Assembly (NCBI GenBank): GCA_964389025.1 | Contig: CAYMCQ010000009.1 | Coordinates: 14,243 to 78,242 of the forward strand | Reading direction: 5' to 3' | Length of the DNA stretch: 64,000 nucleotides | From: CAYMCQ01 sp964389025 | Lineage (GTDB): Bacteria > Verrucomicrobiota > Verrucomicrobiia > Limisphaerales > CAYMCQ01 | Shown here: positions 8,636 to 17,155 of the stretch, piece by piece | Numbering within the stretch: the stretch's first letter is position 1 | Layout: each line of letters starts with the position of its first letter | Made by a program: the position numbers and the translations under genes | The notes under the pieces: generated by a model | The model's database searches: none | What the model was told of the DNA's origin: nothing | What the model saw: the letters and a program-made list of their open reading frames with translations, nothing else

Positions 8636-9721
8636 CTACCCCAGCCACAAGTCAATCGGCTTCCGCGCCCGGGTGCGGAAAGGCAACTTGACTTTCCGCC
8701 CCGTGCCGGCAGAGGCGTAGGCAGCCATCATGATTTCGAGCACCGCGCGGCCATCCTCGCCGTTGACCACCGGCTCCTTGTTCTCGCGAATGCACTCGAT
8801 GAAATGCTTCAACTCCTGCGGATAACCCTGATTGAACGCCTCCTCGAAAACGGTAAACGACCAGCCCTTTGTCGAGCCGGCCTTTTCCATCGCGTAGCCG
8901 TAGCCGTCCTGGCTGTAAGTCAGCGCCGCGTTGCCCATGAACAAATCGGCGTAGATCACGCCGCCCGTGCCATAAACTTCCACGCGATCATCCATGCCGC
9001 CCTGCTTAGCCCAGCTGTTCTCCGCCACGCCCACCGCGCCGCTCGCGAACTCCACCGTCACCAGTGAATTTTCCTCCGCCCGCGTCCGCTTGCCGTGAAT
9101 CAAGCCCGTCTGCAAGTGCGCCTGCACGCTCACGACTTTCGGCCGTCCTCCGAGCATCCAGCGAAACCACGCGATGCCGTGGCAGCCCATGTCCATGATC
9201 GCGCCGCCGCCGGATTGCGCGATGTCGTAAAACCAGTCGCTGTGCGGCCCGCTGTGCTTCTCGCACTGGCGCATCTGGAATATTTTCCCAACCGCGCCTT
9301 CGTTGACGAGTTTGCGCACCCGCTCGTATTTGGGCGCGAAACAAAGCTCCTCGGCGTAACACAGCTTCCGCTTCGCGGCCTTGCACGCAGCGATCATTTC
9401 GTCGGCCTCGGCGAGATTCATCGCGAGCGGTTTCTCGATGATGACGTGTTTGCCCGCCCGGGCGGCAGCCAGCACGGCGCGGTGGTGCAGAAAGTTCGGC
9501 AGGCAGATGTCCACCACGTCGCAGCCCGACCGGGTGATGGCGTCGTCGAGATCGGTGAAAGCCTGCTGGATTTTGTGCTTCTTCGCGAACGCCCGCGAGC
9601 GTTCCGGCTTGCGCGTGTAGACGGCCACGACTTCCGCGTCCGGCACGAATCGGTGATAAGACTCGATGTGGATGTCTGAGATGAATCCCGCGCCCAGCAA
9701 TGCAACCTTTGTTTTGTTCAT
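8636..9721 (-). CDS. Gfo/Idh/MocA-family oxidoreductase
   Basis: 361 residues, the usual length. The N-terminal Rossmann fold shows LLGAGFISDIHIESYH (residues 9-24), then VDICLPNFLHH and the family hallmark HVIIEKPLAMNLAEADEM, whose Lys takes part in catalysis. The C-terminal alpha/beta domain contains MDMGCHGIAWFRWMLGG, with the conserved Gly-x-H. The enzyme oxidises or reduces a sugar or inositol hydroxyl using NAD(P). No signal peptide is visible, so it is cytoplasmic. It is the last gene of a minus-strand run with a DUF1080 protein (83 bases upstream), a pseudopilin and a PQQ fusion; a role in keto-sugar chemistry together with DUF1080 fits this context but is inference. Confidence 0.88.
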   Translation of the reverse strand: MNKTKVALLGAGFISDIHIESYHRFVPDAEVVAVYTRKPERSRAFAKKHKIQQAFTDLDDAITRSGCDVVDICLPNFLHHRAVLAAARAGKHVIIEKPLAMNLAEADEMIAACKAAKRKLCYAEELCFAPKYERVRKLVNEGAVGKIFQMRQCEKHSGPHSDWFYDIAQSGGGAIMDMGCHGIAWFRWMLGGRPKVVSVQAHLQTGLIHGKRTRAEENSLVTVEFASGAVGVAENSWAKQGGMDDRVEVYGTGGVIYADLFMGNAALTYSQDGYGYAMEKAGSTKGWSFTVFEEAFNQGYPQELKHFIECIRENKEPVVNGEDGRAVLEIMMAAYASAGTGRKVKLPFRTRARKPIDLWLG

Positions 9722-9804
9722 GCGCGTGAGAGTGCCATACGAGCCAACCGGGGCGGTAGCAAAAAAACTGCAAGGTCGAGTTGGGGACGGAAACCCGAGG
9801 GTCT

Positions 9805-10677
9805 TTATTTCGTGGCCGGCAAGGGATGGAGTTCAATGCGGCGGAAGAAAATCTCCGCTCCCTCGGATTGAAAGATGAGCTGGCCTGACTTGTGGCTAAG
9901 TTGCGTGGCTTGGTTCACCCGCTTGCCGTTCACGAAATAATCAAGCGTGTCGCCGGCGCACACGGCTTCGATGTGCGTCCATTCCCCGTCTGGACTCTCC
10001 ACGTCCTGCCGGCCACGAAAGCCGAGTTTGTCGGCCCAGTCGGGATCGCGACCCCACCAGTTGACACGGCCGGTTTCAAACACTTTGGCCGTCCCCTTTG
10101 CGTCCCAGCACGGCTCACCGTCGCGGTCCTTCGTCACGTTGGCCGTGGCGAAGTATTTCTGAACTGTGCCGTCCGGTTCGTAGCCGCCGAGCACGAGCAG
10201 GTCGCCAACGCCGCCTTCGATGATCTGAAATTCGTAGGAGCGCATCCAGGGGCCGTTGAAAGTTTTGGAAAAATAATTCCCGTCGCGGCCGGAGCAATGC
10301 AGAAGCACGCCGCTGTCCTTGGTGGCGTTGGTCCGGTTGCCCCAGGTAGCAACGCCCCAGCGGAATTCGGCCACGAGCCGGTAGTTGGCGAACCGTTGTT
10401 TCGTGGTCAGGCCGCCATAGTGCTGTCCACTGATGCGGATGGCCGGCGCGCCATCCACCTGATCCACCACCGAGAAAACCCGGTGCGGATCCTCGCGGTG
10501 AAAATCCACGAGCCACGAATAGAAGGGCGAAAGGTCGCGCCCGTTGAAGAGCCGGATGACTTCGCGCGGGACGATGATTTGGTTGTCAGAGTTCGTGCCA
10601 GCAGGAGGCGGATCAACCGCAAAGGTCGCGACGGTGGCAGCGAGGGTGAGGCACAGGAGGAGCAGGAGTTTTCGCAT
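9805..10677 (-). CDS. DUF1080 / 3-keto-disaccharide hydrolase domain protein, exported
   Basis: 290 residues with a clear Sec signal (MRKLLLLLCLTLAATVATFA). The single domain is a concanavalin-like beta-sandwich of the DUF1080 family: IRLFNGRDLSPFYSWL near 41, YRLVAEFRWG near 98, DSGVLLHCSGRDG near 120, YEFQIIEGG near 148, and the closing strands NGKRVNQA and LIFQSEGAEIFFRRIELHPL. Characterised members act on 3-keto-glycosides, cleaving after oxidation at C3. It probably works in the periplasm. It lies between a pseudopilin gene (121 bases upstream) and a Gfo/Idh/MocA oxidoreductase (83 bases downstream), on the same strand. Two broken copies of a related DUF1080 3' end lie at 19.8 and 20.6 kb. 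Confidence 0.85.
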   Translation of the reverse strand: MRKLLLLLCLTLAATVATFAVDPPPAGTNSDNQIIVPREVIRLFNGRDLSPFYSWLVDFHREDPHRVFSVVDQVDGAPAIRISGQHYGGLTTKQRFANYRLVAEFRWGVATWGNRTNATKDSGVLLHCSGRDGNYFSKTFNGPWMRSYEFQIIEGGVGDLLVLGGYEPDGTVQKYFATANVTKDRDGEPCWDAKGTAKVFETGRVNWWGRDPDWADKLGFRGRQDVESPDGEWTHIEAVCAGDTLDYFVNGKRVNQATQLSHKSGQLIFQSEGAEIFFRRIELHPLPATK

Positions 10678-10798
10678 GACTCAATGGATAGCAATTTGTT
10701 TTAAGCAGATCGCCGTTGACGGAGAATTGATTTTCCATCGGTCGGCGTGCGTAGAAATTGTGCCGGTTTGTTGCCGGTGTCAATCGCCGGAAACATCC

Positions 10799-11506
10799 TC
10801 ACCGCAAGCGCGCATCGCGAATGAACTCCGCCCGTTGATCCAACATGAGCCGGTTGCGGCCACCGCGATGGACGGCGATTCCTTTGAGTTCGGCGGCGAC
10901 GGTTGGGGCGGTTTTCGGGAAGTATGGGTCAACCGTCAACTCCACATCGCTCAAGGATCCCGGACGGCCCACGATTGGATTGTTCGCCTCCTGTAAATCC
11001 TGCAATGCCTGCTGCGGAGTCTTGAGCCAGAAATTGTCAAGCGGCACGGGATCGTCCACCCGGTCGAAGCGCCAGAGCCAGTAGCCGGTCACCAAGGCGG
11101 AGTCGTTGGTGCGGGCGAATTGAAAGCATTGCGGACGATCACGCAGTTGGACGGATGCGGCGAGTTCGGCGCAGAGCCAGACCGTCGAATTGCCGAGATA
11201 ATTGTTGAGCGTGAGCGCCGCCCAACCGGCGCGCGGATCGGACGGGGGCCAGTCGGTCCAGGGCCGGTAGCCGAGCGCGGTCTTCAACGGACGCTGGTCG
11301 GGAAAACGGTCGGCGGCGTCCGCGAGGTAAAGCGCAAAGCCGAGGCCGATCTGGCGGAGGTTGGAAAGGCAGGAAGTTTGCCGCGCCTTTGACTTCGCCC
11401 GCGCCAGTGTTGGCAGCAGCAGCGCGGCGAGAATCGCGATGATCGCGATGACCACGAGCAATTCCGCCAGCGTGAAACCGCGCGCGGCGGGCCGGGCGGC
11501 GTTCAT
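10799..11506 (-). CDS. Pseudopilin-like protein translationally coupled to the PQQ fusion gene
   Basis: 235 residues with a very short leader: residues 10-30 read RGFTLAELLVVIAIIAILAA, the prepilin peptidase recognition site with Glu at +5, followed by LLPTLARAKSKARQTSCLSNLRQIGLG. The protein ends with HRGGRNRLMLDQRAEFIRD, a variant of the family's final VDGHVE block. The ATG overlaps the stop codon of the 1408-residue fusion gene in an ATGA, so both are made from one mRNA and are coupled. That coupling to a periplasmic dehydrogenase is a hint that the pseudopilin-like protein may serve as its anchor or display partner; this is inference. Confidence 0.85.
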   Translation of the reverse strand: MNAARPAARGFTLAELLVVIAIIAILAALLLPTLARAKSKARQTSCLSNLRQIGLGFALYLADAADRFPDQRPLKTALGYRPWTDWPPSDPRAGWAALTLNNYLGNSTVWLCAELAASVQLRDRPQCFQFARTNDSALVTGYWLWRFDRVDDPVPLDNFWLKTPQQALQDLQEANNPIVGRPGSLSDVELTVDPYFPKTAPTVAAELKGIAVHRGGRNRLMLDQRAEFIRDARLR

Positions 11507-14500
11507 GGCTTGGCCTGCGGCAGGGCAAACGCCACGTAAGCATCGCCGCGCTCTGACTCTAGTTTGCTGCCCGTGGCGGCGATGACGATAAATTGGCGGC
11601 CATCAATTTGATACGTCGCTGGGGGAGCGTTGCCCACCCACGGGAGTTTCGCCGCCCAGAGTTCCGCGCCGGTGTCTTTGTCGAACGCGCGGATTTTGCG
11701 ATCCCGCGTGCCGGCGCAGAAGACGAGGCCGCCCGCCGTCACAATCGCACCGCCGTAATTTTCCGTGCCGGTCTTGGGCACGCCTTGCTTCGTCAACTCC
11801 GGATGTTCGCCGAGCGGCACTTTCCAGAGAAGTTTGCCCGTGTTGAGATCCAGGCAGTTGAGTGTGCCCCACGGTGGTTTGTTCGCCGGGTAGCCCTCGT
11901 GGTCGAAAAATCTCGGGTAGCCCGCGAAGCTGTAAACGGGGCGCTCCGTCGGCGGGTTCGTCGCCGGCAGCGGCCGGTCGCGCAACATGAGATAATCCAG
12001 CAGTGCCTTGAGGTCTGGCTCGCTGAGTTGGGATTCCGGCATGGCGGGCATGCCGTTTTTGCCCGTGCGGATATGGCTGGCCACCGTGGCGTCGGTGAGC
12101 CGATGCCGCAATCCCCGCAACGGCGGCGCCACGCCGAGGCCGAGGCGGTTGACGCCATGACACGAGGCGCAGGCGGTTTCATAAACGGTCTGCCCGCGAG
12201 TCCGCGGCGCGCCCGGATCGTCGGGCGGATCATCGTTGCGAAAGAGTGAGATGAGCCAGCCAATATGATTGGCGCTCACGTAGAGCCGACCAGTGTCGGG
12301 GTCAATGCAAGCGCCCGTCCATTCCGCGCCGCCGTCTATGTTGAAAAAGAGATTCGCCCGCCCTTCGCTGCATGGACGAAACCAGCCCGCCGTCGCGCTC
12401 TTGAATCGCGTCAGGGCAAACTCGGCGGCCTCCTCCGTGCGATCCGTCAGATCGGCGGCGGTGAATTCCTGCTTCGAGAAACGCTCGGGCAATTCTAGGT
12501 CTGGCTGGTAGGATGCGGTCACCTCGCCACGCACATCGCTCGTGGGCGCGCGGCGCAGTCGGAAGGGAAAAATCGGTTTGCCCGTCACGCGATCCAGCAG
12601 CAGCGTGTTGCCGATTTTCGTGACGGCGGTGACCACATCCACGCGTTTGCCATTGCGCGTGATCGTGCCGAGGTTCGGCGGCGCGGGAATGTCGAGGTCC
12701 CAGATGTCGTGGCGGATTTCCTGGAAGTGCCAGAGGCGTTTGCCGGTGCGCGCGTCGAGCGCGATCAGGCAATTCGCAAACAGATTGTCGCCGAGATGGT
12801 TGATGCCGATGAAATTATTTTTCGGGCCGCCGGTCGTGATGTAGGCGATGCCGCGCACTTCATCCATGGCCATGCCGCCCCAGCAGTTCGCGGCGTAAGG
12901 CTCGGTTCGATCCCAGGTGTCGTAGCCAAATTCGCCGGGGTGCGGCACGGTGTGGAACGTCCAAAGCTGCTTGCCGCTCACGACATCAAAACCCCACACG
13001 TCCTTTTCGAATCCCGGCACGACGATGATGTTTTCAAAGATTGTCGGGCCGGCGGTGGCGGCGCCGAAATCGCCCTGCGCATTGCCGGGTAAAACCGTTT
13101 TGCCGCTCTCGCCAAAATCTGCGATCAGCTGGCCGGATTTCGGATTCAAAGCGTAGAGAAATTTCCCCGCGCAAAACATGATGCGTTCGCCCGCGCCATC
13201 GCGGCCCGGCCAGTAAATCAATCCGCGCCACGCCGGCTTGCCGTCGGGCTTGAAACGCCACAGTTCCGCGCCGCTATCCGCGTTCACGGCCACGATATGT
13301 TTGCCAGCCGTGGGCGCGAACATCACACCGTCCACGATGATGGGATTGCACTGGATGTAATTACTGCCGTCACGCGAGTGGTAGGTCCACGCGACTTGAA
13401 GGTTCGTGACATTCGCGCGGTTGATCTGGTCCAACGCCGAGAAGCGCGTGCCGCCGTTGTCGCCGTGCGAGCGGTGCCAGGTCAGGAACGATTCGCGCTT
13501 GGGGAAGCCGTTGGCGGGCGTGAGTTCGCCGGGCAGCGCGGCAGGAATAGTTTTGAATTCCGGCAACGCCGCGCGTTCGGCGGCGCTTTCGACCGCCCAA
13601 TAATCAGACTTGCCGGTGGACGAGGTGGTCGCTTCAAAATTCCACAGGCCAATCGTGGCCGCGTCTTTCGGGAGCGGACCGGCGGGCACGCCGCGGATTT
13701 CCCGCGCCCCGCGCGAGAGGCGGACGTTGTCCACCGCGCCATCGCAGCCGATACTGCCTTCGACGAGCCGCCCAAACGCCAGATCGCCGGGCAGCGGCTC
13801 GCCTTGCAGCGGCGTGGCGGGCGCATCCTTCACGAGCTTGCCGTCCACGAACAACCGCACGCGCTCCGGCTCGATCACCGCCGCCAGATAATGCCATTTG
13901 CCGTCGCAGATTTTCGCCTCCGACATGAAGTCGCCGCCGCGGCCCGGTTGATACAGACTCAACATTCCGCTCCCGACGTGCGTATACAATTCCCAATGTT
14001 CCGCCGACGCCTTGGTGTCGCTGGCAACGAGAATGTTGAATGAGGCCGCGCTGTCCAACTTGGCCCAGCATTCAACGGTGAGCGGGCGCTGCCGGAACTC
14101 GGCGCGCCCAGGCACTTGCAGGCCGCCGCGCAGCGCCTTGCCGAAAGCTGTCGAAACGGAGTCTCCGCCGGCTGCAGCGGTGGCTGGCGCAGCGGCGGAG
14201 GAATTTTCACTTGCCGAGGCAGCAACGTCAAAATTCCACAAACCGATTGTGGCCGCGTCATCCGAGAGCGGACCGGTGGGCACGCTACTGATTTCCCGCG
14301 AGCCGCGCGAAATGCGGACGTTGTCCACCGCGCCATCGCAGCCGATACTACCTTCGACGAGCCGCCCAAACGCCAGATCGCCAGGCAGCGGATCGCCTTT
14401 GAGCGGCGTGGCGGGTGCATCCTTCACGAGCTTGCCGTCCACGAACAACCGCACGCGCTCTGGCTCGATGATCGCTGCCAGATAGTGCCACTTGCCGTCA

Positions 14501-15729
14501 CAAATATTCACTCCTGAGTCGAAGACCTCGCCGCGGCCTGGTTGGAAGAGGCTCAACGTCCCGCTGGCTGCAACGGAATACAACTCCCAATGTTCCGCCG
14601 ACGCCTTGGTGTCGCTGGCGACGAGGATGTTGAATGAGGCCGCGCTGTCCAACTTGGCCCAGCATTCAACGGTGAGCGGGCGCTGCCGGAACTCGGCGCG
14701 CCCAGGCACTTGCAGGCCGCCGCGCAGCGCCTTGCCGAAAGCTGTCGAAACGGAAGCTTCACCGAGCGTGTTGCCGGCTGGTGCCGCTGCGCTGGGAGGA
14801 GCGAGTGGGAGCGGCGCGCGCTGCGCTGGTCTTGGTCCGGCGGAACCAGGGTTCGTCAACTCCTTCCGGAGCCAATCCAAACCATCGAGGTTGTCGGCGA
14901 GAACCAGTTCGGCGTCCGCGTCGGTGCGATGACAGAGAATGCCAATCGGCCCGTGCCAGCCGCTGTTCTCGATGACACGAAGCATGGCGAGCTCTTCATC
15001 GCCTTGCGCCAGCGCGAGAATCTTTTTTCCCTGGGCATCCGCATCGCGAATCATGCCGTTGATGTTCAGGCAAAGCAGAAACGGCTTCATGCGGGCGAGC
15101 GCCGCCGCGAAATCCTCGATGTGCCCGTGGCCATGATGGAAGTTGTAAACAATGCCCACGTGCTTCGCATCGTGGTGTTGGCGGAGATACTCGCAGACGG
15201 CGGCGAGGTTCTCCGGCTCGCCGCCCCAGCCGCCGTGATTGTAGAGGCCAAGCCGGCAGCCGGCTTTGCGCGTTCGTTCGACGATGGGCAACAATTCCGC
15301 AGCGGCCTTCCGGATTTGCTCGTCGCGCGTCGCCGCGGCTGGGCTGGGCGCGGTCAGCCAGATTTGCGGATGCAGGCCGTGCTTTGCGAACAGTTCAAAG
15401 GCCAGGTCATGCGTTGACCAGAAGGCAAAGAACTCGATTCCGCGCTTTTTGTATTCGAGAATTTCCTGTTCGAAGGTGGGAACGTGCTGGTCGCGCCAGT
15501 CGTAGGCGACTTTGCTGAAGCCAAGCCGGGCAACCATCTCGCCGCGTTCTGCCGGCCCGCGCTGCTTCGCGTCGAAGGGCACGATGCACCAGGCGACGAG
15601 GTTGCTGCGGGCGAAGAGTGATGGCAAGGATGGGACGCGCGGCGGGGAATCGCCGTGCGTGTGGCACAGCCCGCTGAGGGTCGCGAGCAAACAAATGATC
15701 TTGGTCATGGCGCGCATCAGGCAAAACAA
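11503..15729 (-). CDS. TIM-barrel / LamG / LamG / PQQ dehydrogenase / cytochrome c fusion protein, 1408 residues
   Basis: Domains in order: a signal peptide (about 8-26, MTKIICLLATLSG; the Met at codon 8 may be the true start); a xylose-isomerase-like TIM barrel (about 40-295, with GLYNHGGWGGEPENL and VGIVYNFHHGHGH); an Ala/Pro linker; two LamG/concanavalin domains (about 325-500 and 523-698) that are nearly the same; and from about 703 a PQQ-binding eight-bladed propeller of the glucose/ethanol dehydrogenase type (GTRFSALDQINRANV, then WFRPC and GGAEWTGA). A c-type cytochrome is inserted near residue 1185 (CASCHG, with MPAMPES as probable Met ligand), after which the last propeller blade closes (LWAAKLPWVGNAPP). 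It should oxidise a sugar or alcohol in the periplasm and pass electrons to its own haem. First gene of the run 11503-8636. Confidence 0.85.
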   Translation of the reverse strand: MFCLMRAMTKIICLLATLSGLCHTHGDSPPRVPSLPSLFARSNLVAWCIVPFDAKQRGPAERGEMVARLGFSKVAYDWRDQHVPTFEQEILEYKKRGIEFFAFWSTHDLAFELFAKHGLHPQIWLTAPSPAAATRDEQIRKAAAELLPIVERTRKAGCRLGLYNHGGWGGEPENLAAVCEYLRQHHDAKHVGIVYNFHHGHGHIEDFAAALARMKPFLLCLNINGMIRDADAQGKKILALAQGDEELAMLRVIENSGWHGPIGILCHRTDADAELVLADNLDGLDWLRKELTNPGSAGPRPAQRAPLPLAPPSAAAPAGNTLGEASVSTAFGKALRGGLQVPGRAEFRQRPLTVECWAKLDSAASFNILVASDTKASAEHWELYSVAASGTLSLFQPGRGEVFDSGVNICDGKWHYLAAIIEPERVRLFVDGKLVKDAPATPLKGDPLPGDLAFGRLVEGSIGCDGAVDNVRISRGSREISSVPTGPLSDDAATIGLWNFDVAASASENSSAAAPATAAAGGDSVSTAFGKALRGGLQVPGRAEFRQRPLTVECWAKLDSAASFNILVASDTKASAEHWELYTHVGSGMLSLYQPGRGGDFMSEAKICDGKWHYLAAVIEPERVRLFVDGKLVKDAPATPLQGEPLPGDLAFGRLVEGSIGCDGAVDNVRLSRGAREIRGVPAGPLPKDAATIGLWNFEATTSSTGKSDYWAVESAAERAALPEFKTIPAALPGELTPANGFPKRESFLTWHRSHGDNGGTRFSALDQINRANVTNLQVAWTYHSRDGSNYIQCNPIIVDGVMFAPTAGKHIVAVNADSGAELWRFKPDGKPAWRGLIYWPGRDGAGERIMFCAGKFLYALNPKSGQLIADFGESGKTVLPGNAQGDFGAATAGPTIFENIIVVPGFEKDVWGFDVVSGKQLWTFHTVPHPGEFGYDTWDRTEPYAANCWGGMAMDEVRGIAYITTGGPKNNFIGINHLGDNLFANCLIALDARTGKRLWHFQEIRHDIWDLDIPAPPNLGTITRNGKRVDVVTAVTKIGNTLLLDRVTGKPIFPFRLRRAPTSDVRGEVTASYQPDLELPERFSKQEFTAADLTDRTEEAAEFALTRFKSATAGWFRPCSEGRANLFFNIDGGAEWTGACIDPDTGRLYVSANHIGWLISLFRNDDPPDDPGAPRTRGQTVYETACASCHGVNRLGLGVAPPLRGLRHRLTDATVASHIRTGKNGMPAMPESQLSEPDLKALLDYLMLRDRPLPATNPPTERPVYSFAGYPRFFDHEGYPANKPPWGTLNCLDLNTGKLLWKVPLGEHPELTKQGVPKTGTENYGGAIVTAGGLVFCAGTRDRKIRAFDKDTGAELWAAKLPWVGNAPPATYQIDGRQFIVIAATGSKLESERGDAYVAFALPQAKP
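13635..14160 (-). repeat. Tandem in-gene duplication, downstream copy (second LamG domain)
   Basis: This 526-base segment repeats 14229-14754 at an offset of exactly 594 bases (198 codons). By eye the last 120 bases of the two copies (14042-14160 and 14636-14754) are the same, and the rest agrees at roughly nine bases in ten. The copies are in frame and encode the two LamG-like domains of the fusion protein. Confidence 0.85.
14229..14754 (-). repeat. Tandem in-gene duplication, upstream copy (first LamG domain)
   Basis: Partner of 13635-14160. It encodes SVSTAFGKALRGGLQVPGRA onward, through the LamG core with VECWAKLDSAASFNILVASD and WHYLAAIIEPERVRLFVDGK. The linker after it (AASASENSSAAAPATAAAGG) separates it from the second copy. 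Confidence 0.85.
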
Positions 15730-15859
15730 CTCGTGGGCACTTTGAATTTCACTTTGCCCGCCAGTTCGATATTGTCCAGAAGAAGCAAATGGAAGCTAAA
15801 TCTTTCGCGGCGGACAGAGCGGTCGGCGAAGTTCTCCGACCCGGTTTTTCGGCGCGGAG

Positions 15860-17119
15860 ATGAATCGCCGCATGAAAACAAACCGACGCAAATTCGTTCG
15901 CCGCCTCGCCGCCGCCTGCATTTCGCCGGCGCTGTTCGCCAAAGCTCAAGCCGCCGGGGCGAAAACTTCTTCCGACAAGTCGTCGGTCATTGCGCCTGCC
16001 GCCGACGTTGGCTCGCTGTTCTCGTTCATCTACAGCCAGGCCGTCAAAGCCGACTTCCCGCTCTCCTATCTGCAGCCTCAATTCAAGAAACTGGCGGCGT
16101 GGAAACGCCGAGCGCGTGGTGAGCTTCTCGAACTACTGCACTACGCGCCTCCTCCGTGCGACCCGCGATCTGAACTCGTCGAGCGCATGGACTGCGGCGA
16201 GTATTTCCGGGAGAAAATTTACTTCAACACCACGCCCGACATCCGGGTTCCCGCTTACGTCCTGATTCCGAAGAACGCGAAGTTGCCCGCGCCGGGGATT
16301 GTTGCGCTGCACGACCACGGCGCGTTTTATTTTTGGGGAAAGGAGAAACTGGTCGAGCAGGAAGACGAACCAGCCAGTCTGACGGCGTTCAAGCGGCAGT
16401 ATTACGAGGGCGTCAGCACGGCCTCGGCGCTGGCACGGCAAGGTTATGTGGTCATCGTCATTGACATGTTTTACTGGGGCGAACGACGCCTGCTGCTGGA
16501 CGGAGACCCGGCGGATTGGCGTGAACGACCGCAAACCATCGCGCCTGAACGCGTCGCCAAATTCAATCAACGCGCCAGCCAGAGCGAGCCGCTGGTCGGA
16601 CGCTCAATTTTTGCGGCGGGTTTCACCTGGCCGGGCGTTATTTTCTGGGACGATCTCCGCACCGTAGACTATTTGATCACGCGCCCCGAAGTGGACAAGA
16701 AGCGCATCGGTTGCGTGGGACTTTCCGTGGGCGGCTTCCGCGCGTGCCATCTCGCGGCGCTGGATGAACGGATCAAAGCTGCGGTCGTGGTTGGTTGGAT
16801 GACTTCCTTCCCGCACCAGTTGAAGAAACATGTCGTGAACACGATCGGACATACGATGCTTGTGCCCGGCCTGTATCGCCAACTCGACTACCCCGACGTC
16901 GCTTCCCTGGCCATGCCCTCCGCGCTCCTCGTCATCAACGGAAAGAAAGACACGCTGTTTCACCCCGATGGCGTGAGCGCGGCGTTCGACAAGCTCACTG
17001 CCTGCTATCGCAAAGCCGGTGCCGCCGAAAAACTGCGCCTGCGTCTCTATGACACCCCGCACGAGTTCAACAAGGAAATGCAGGCGGAAGCCTGGGACTG
17101 GCTGCGGCGGTGGGTTTGA
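15860..17119 (+). CDS. Tat-exported alpha/beta hydrolase (dienelactone hydrolase / acetyl-xylan-esterase-like)
   Basis: 419 residues. The N-terminus NRRKFVRRLAAACISPALF is a twin-arginine signal. The hydrolase domain covers about 110-419: GIVALHDHG (oxyanion region) near 150, VIDMFYWGERR near 205, the nucleophile elbow GLSVGGF with Ser about 289, the acid Asp in NGKKDTLF about 364 and His in TPHEF about 400. It resembles PhoPQ/prolyl-oligopeptidase-like esterases found in glycan clusters and may remove acyl groups from polysaccharides in the periplasm. Start: ATG at 15860 or 15872; GGAG lies directly before the first, so the second is better spaced. It is divergent from the PQQ fusion gene, with 130 bases between them. 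Confidence 0.82.
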   Translation: MNRRMKTNRRKFVRRLAAACISPALFAKAQAAGAKTSSDKSSVIAPAADVGSLFSFIYSQAVKADFPLSYLQPQFKKLAAWKRRARGELLELLHYAPPPCDPRSELVERMDCGEYFREKIYFNTTPDIRVPAYVLIPKNAKLPAPGIVALHDHGAFYFWGKEKLVEQEDEPASLTAFKRQYYEGVSTASALARQGYVVIVIDMFYWGERRLLLDGDPADWRERPQTIAPERVAKFNQRASQSEPLVGRSIFAAGFTWPGVIFWDDLRTVDYLITRPEVDKKRIGCVGLSVGGFRACHLAALDERIKAAVVVGWMTSFPHQLKKHVVNTIGHTMLVPGLYRQLDYPDVASLAMPSALLVINGKKDTLFHPDGVSAAFDKLTACYRKAGAAEKLRLRLYDTPHEFNKEMQAEAWDWLRRWV

Positions 17120-17155
17120 GGGTCAGCGTCAGAAGCGATGCGCGCCAGCCAACCG

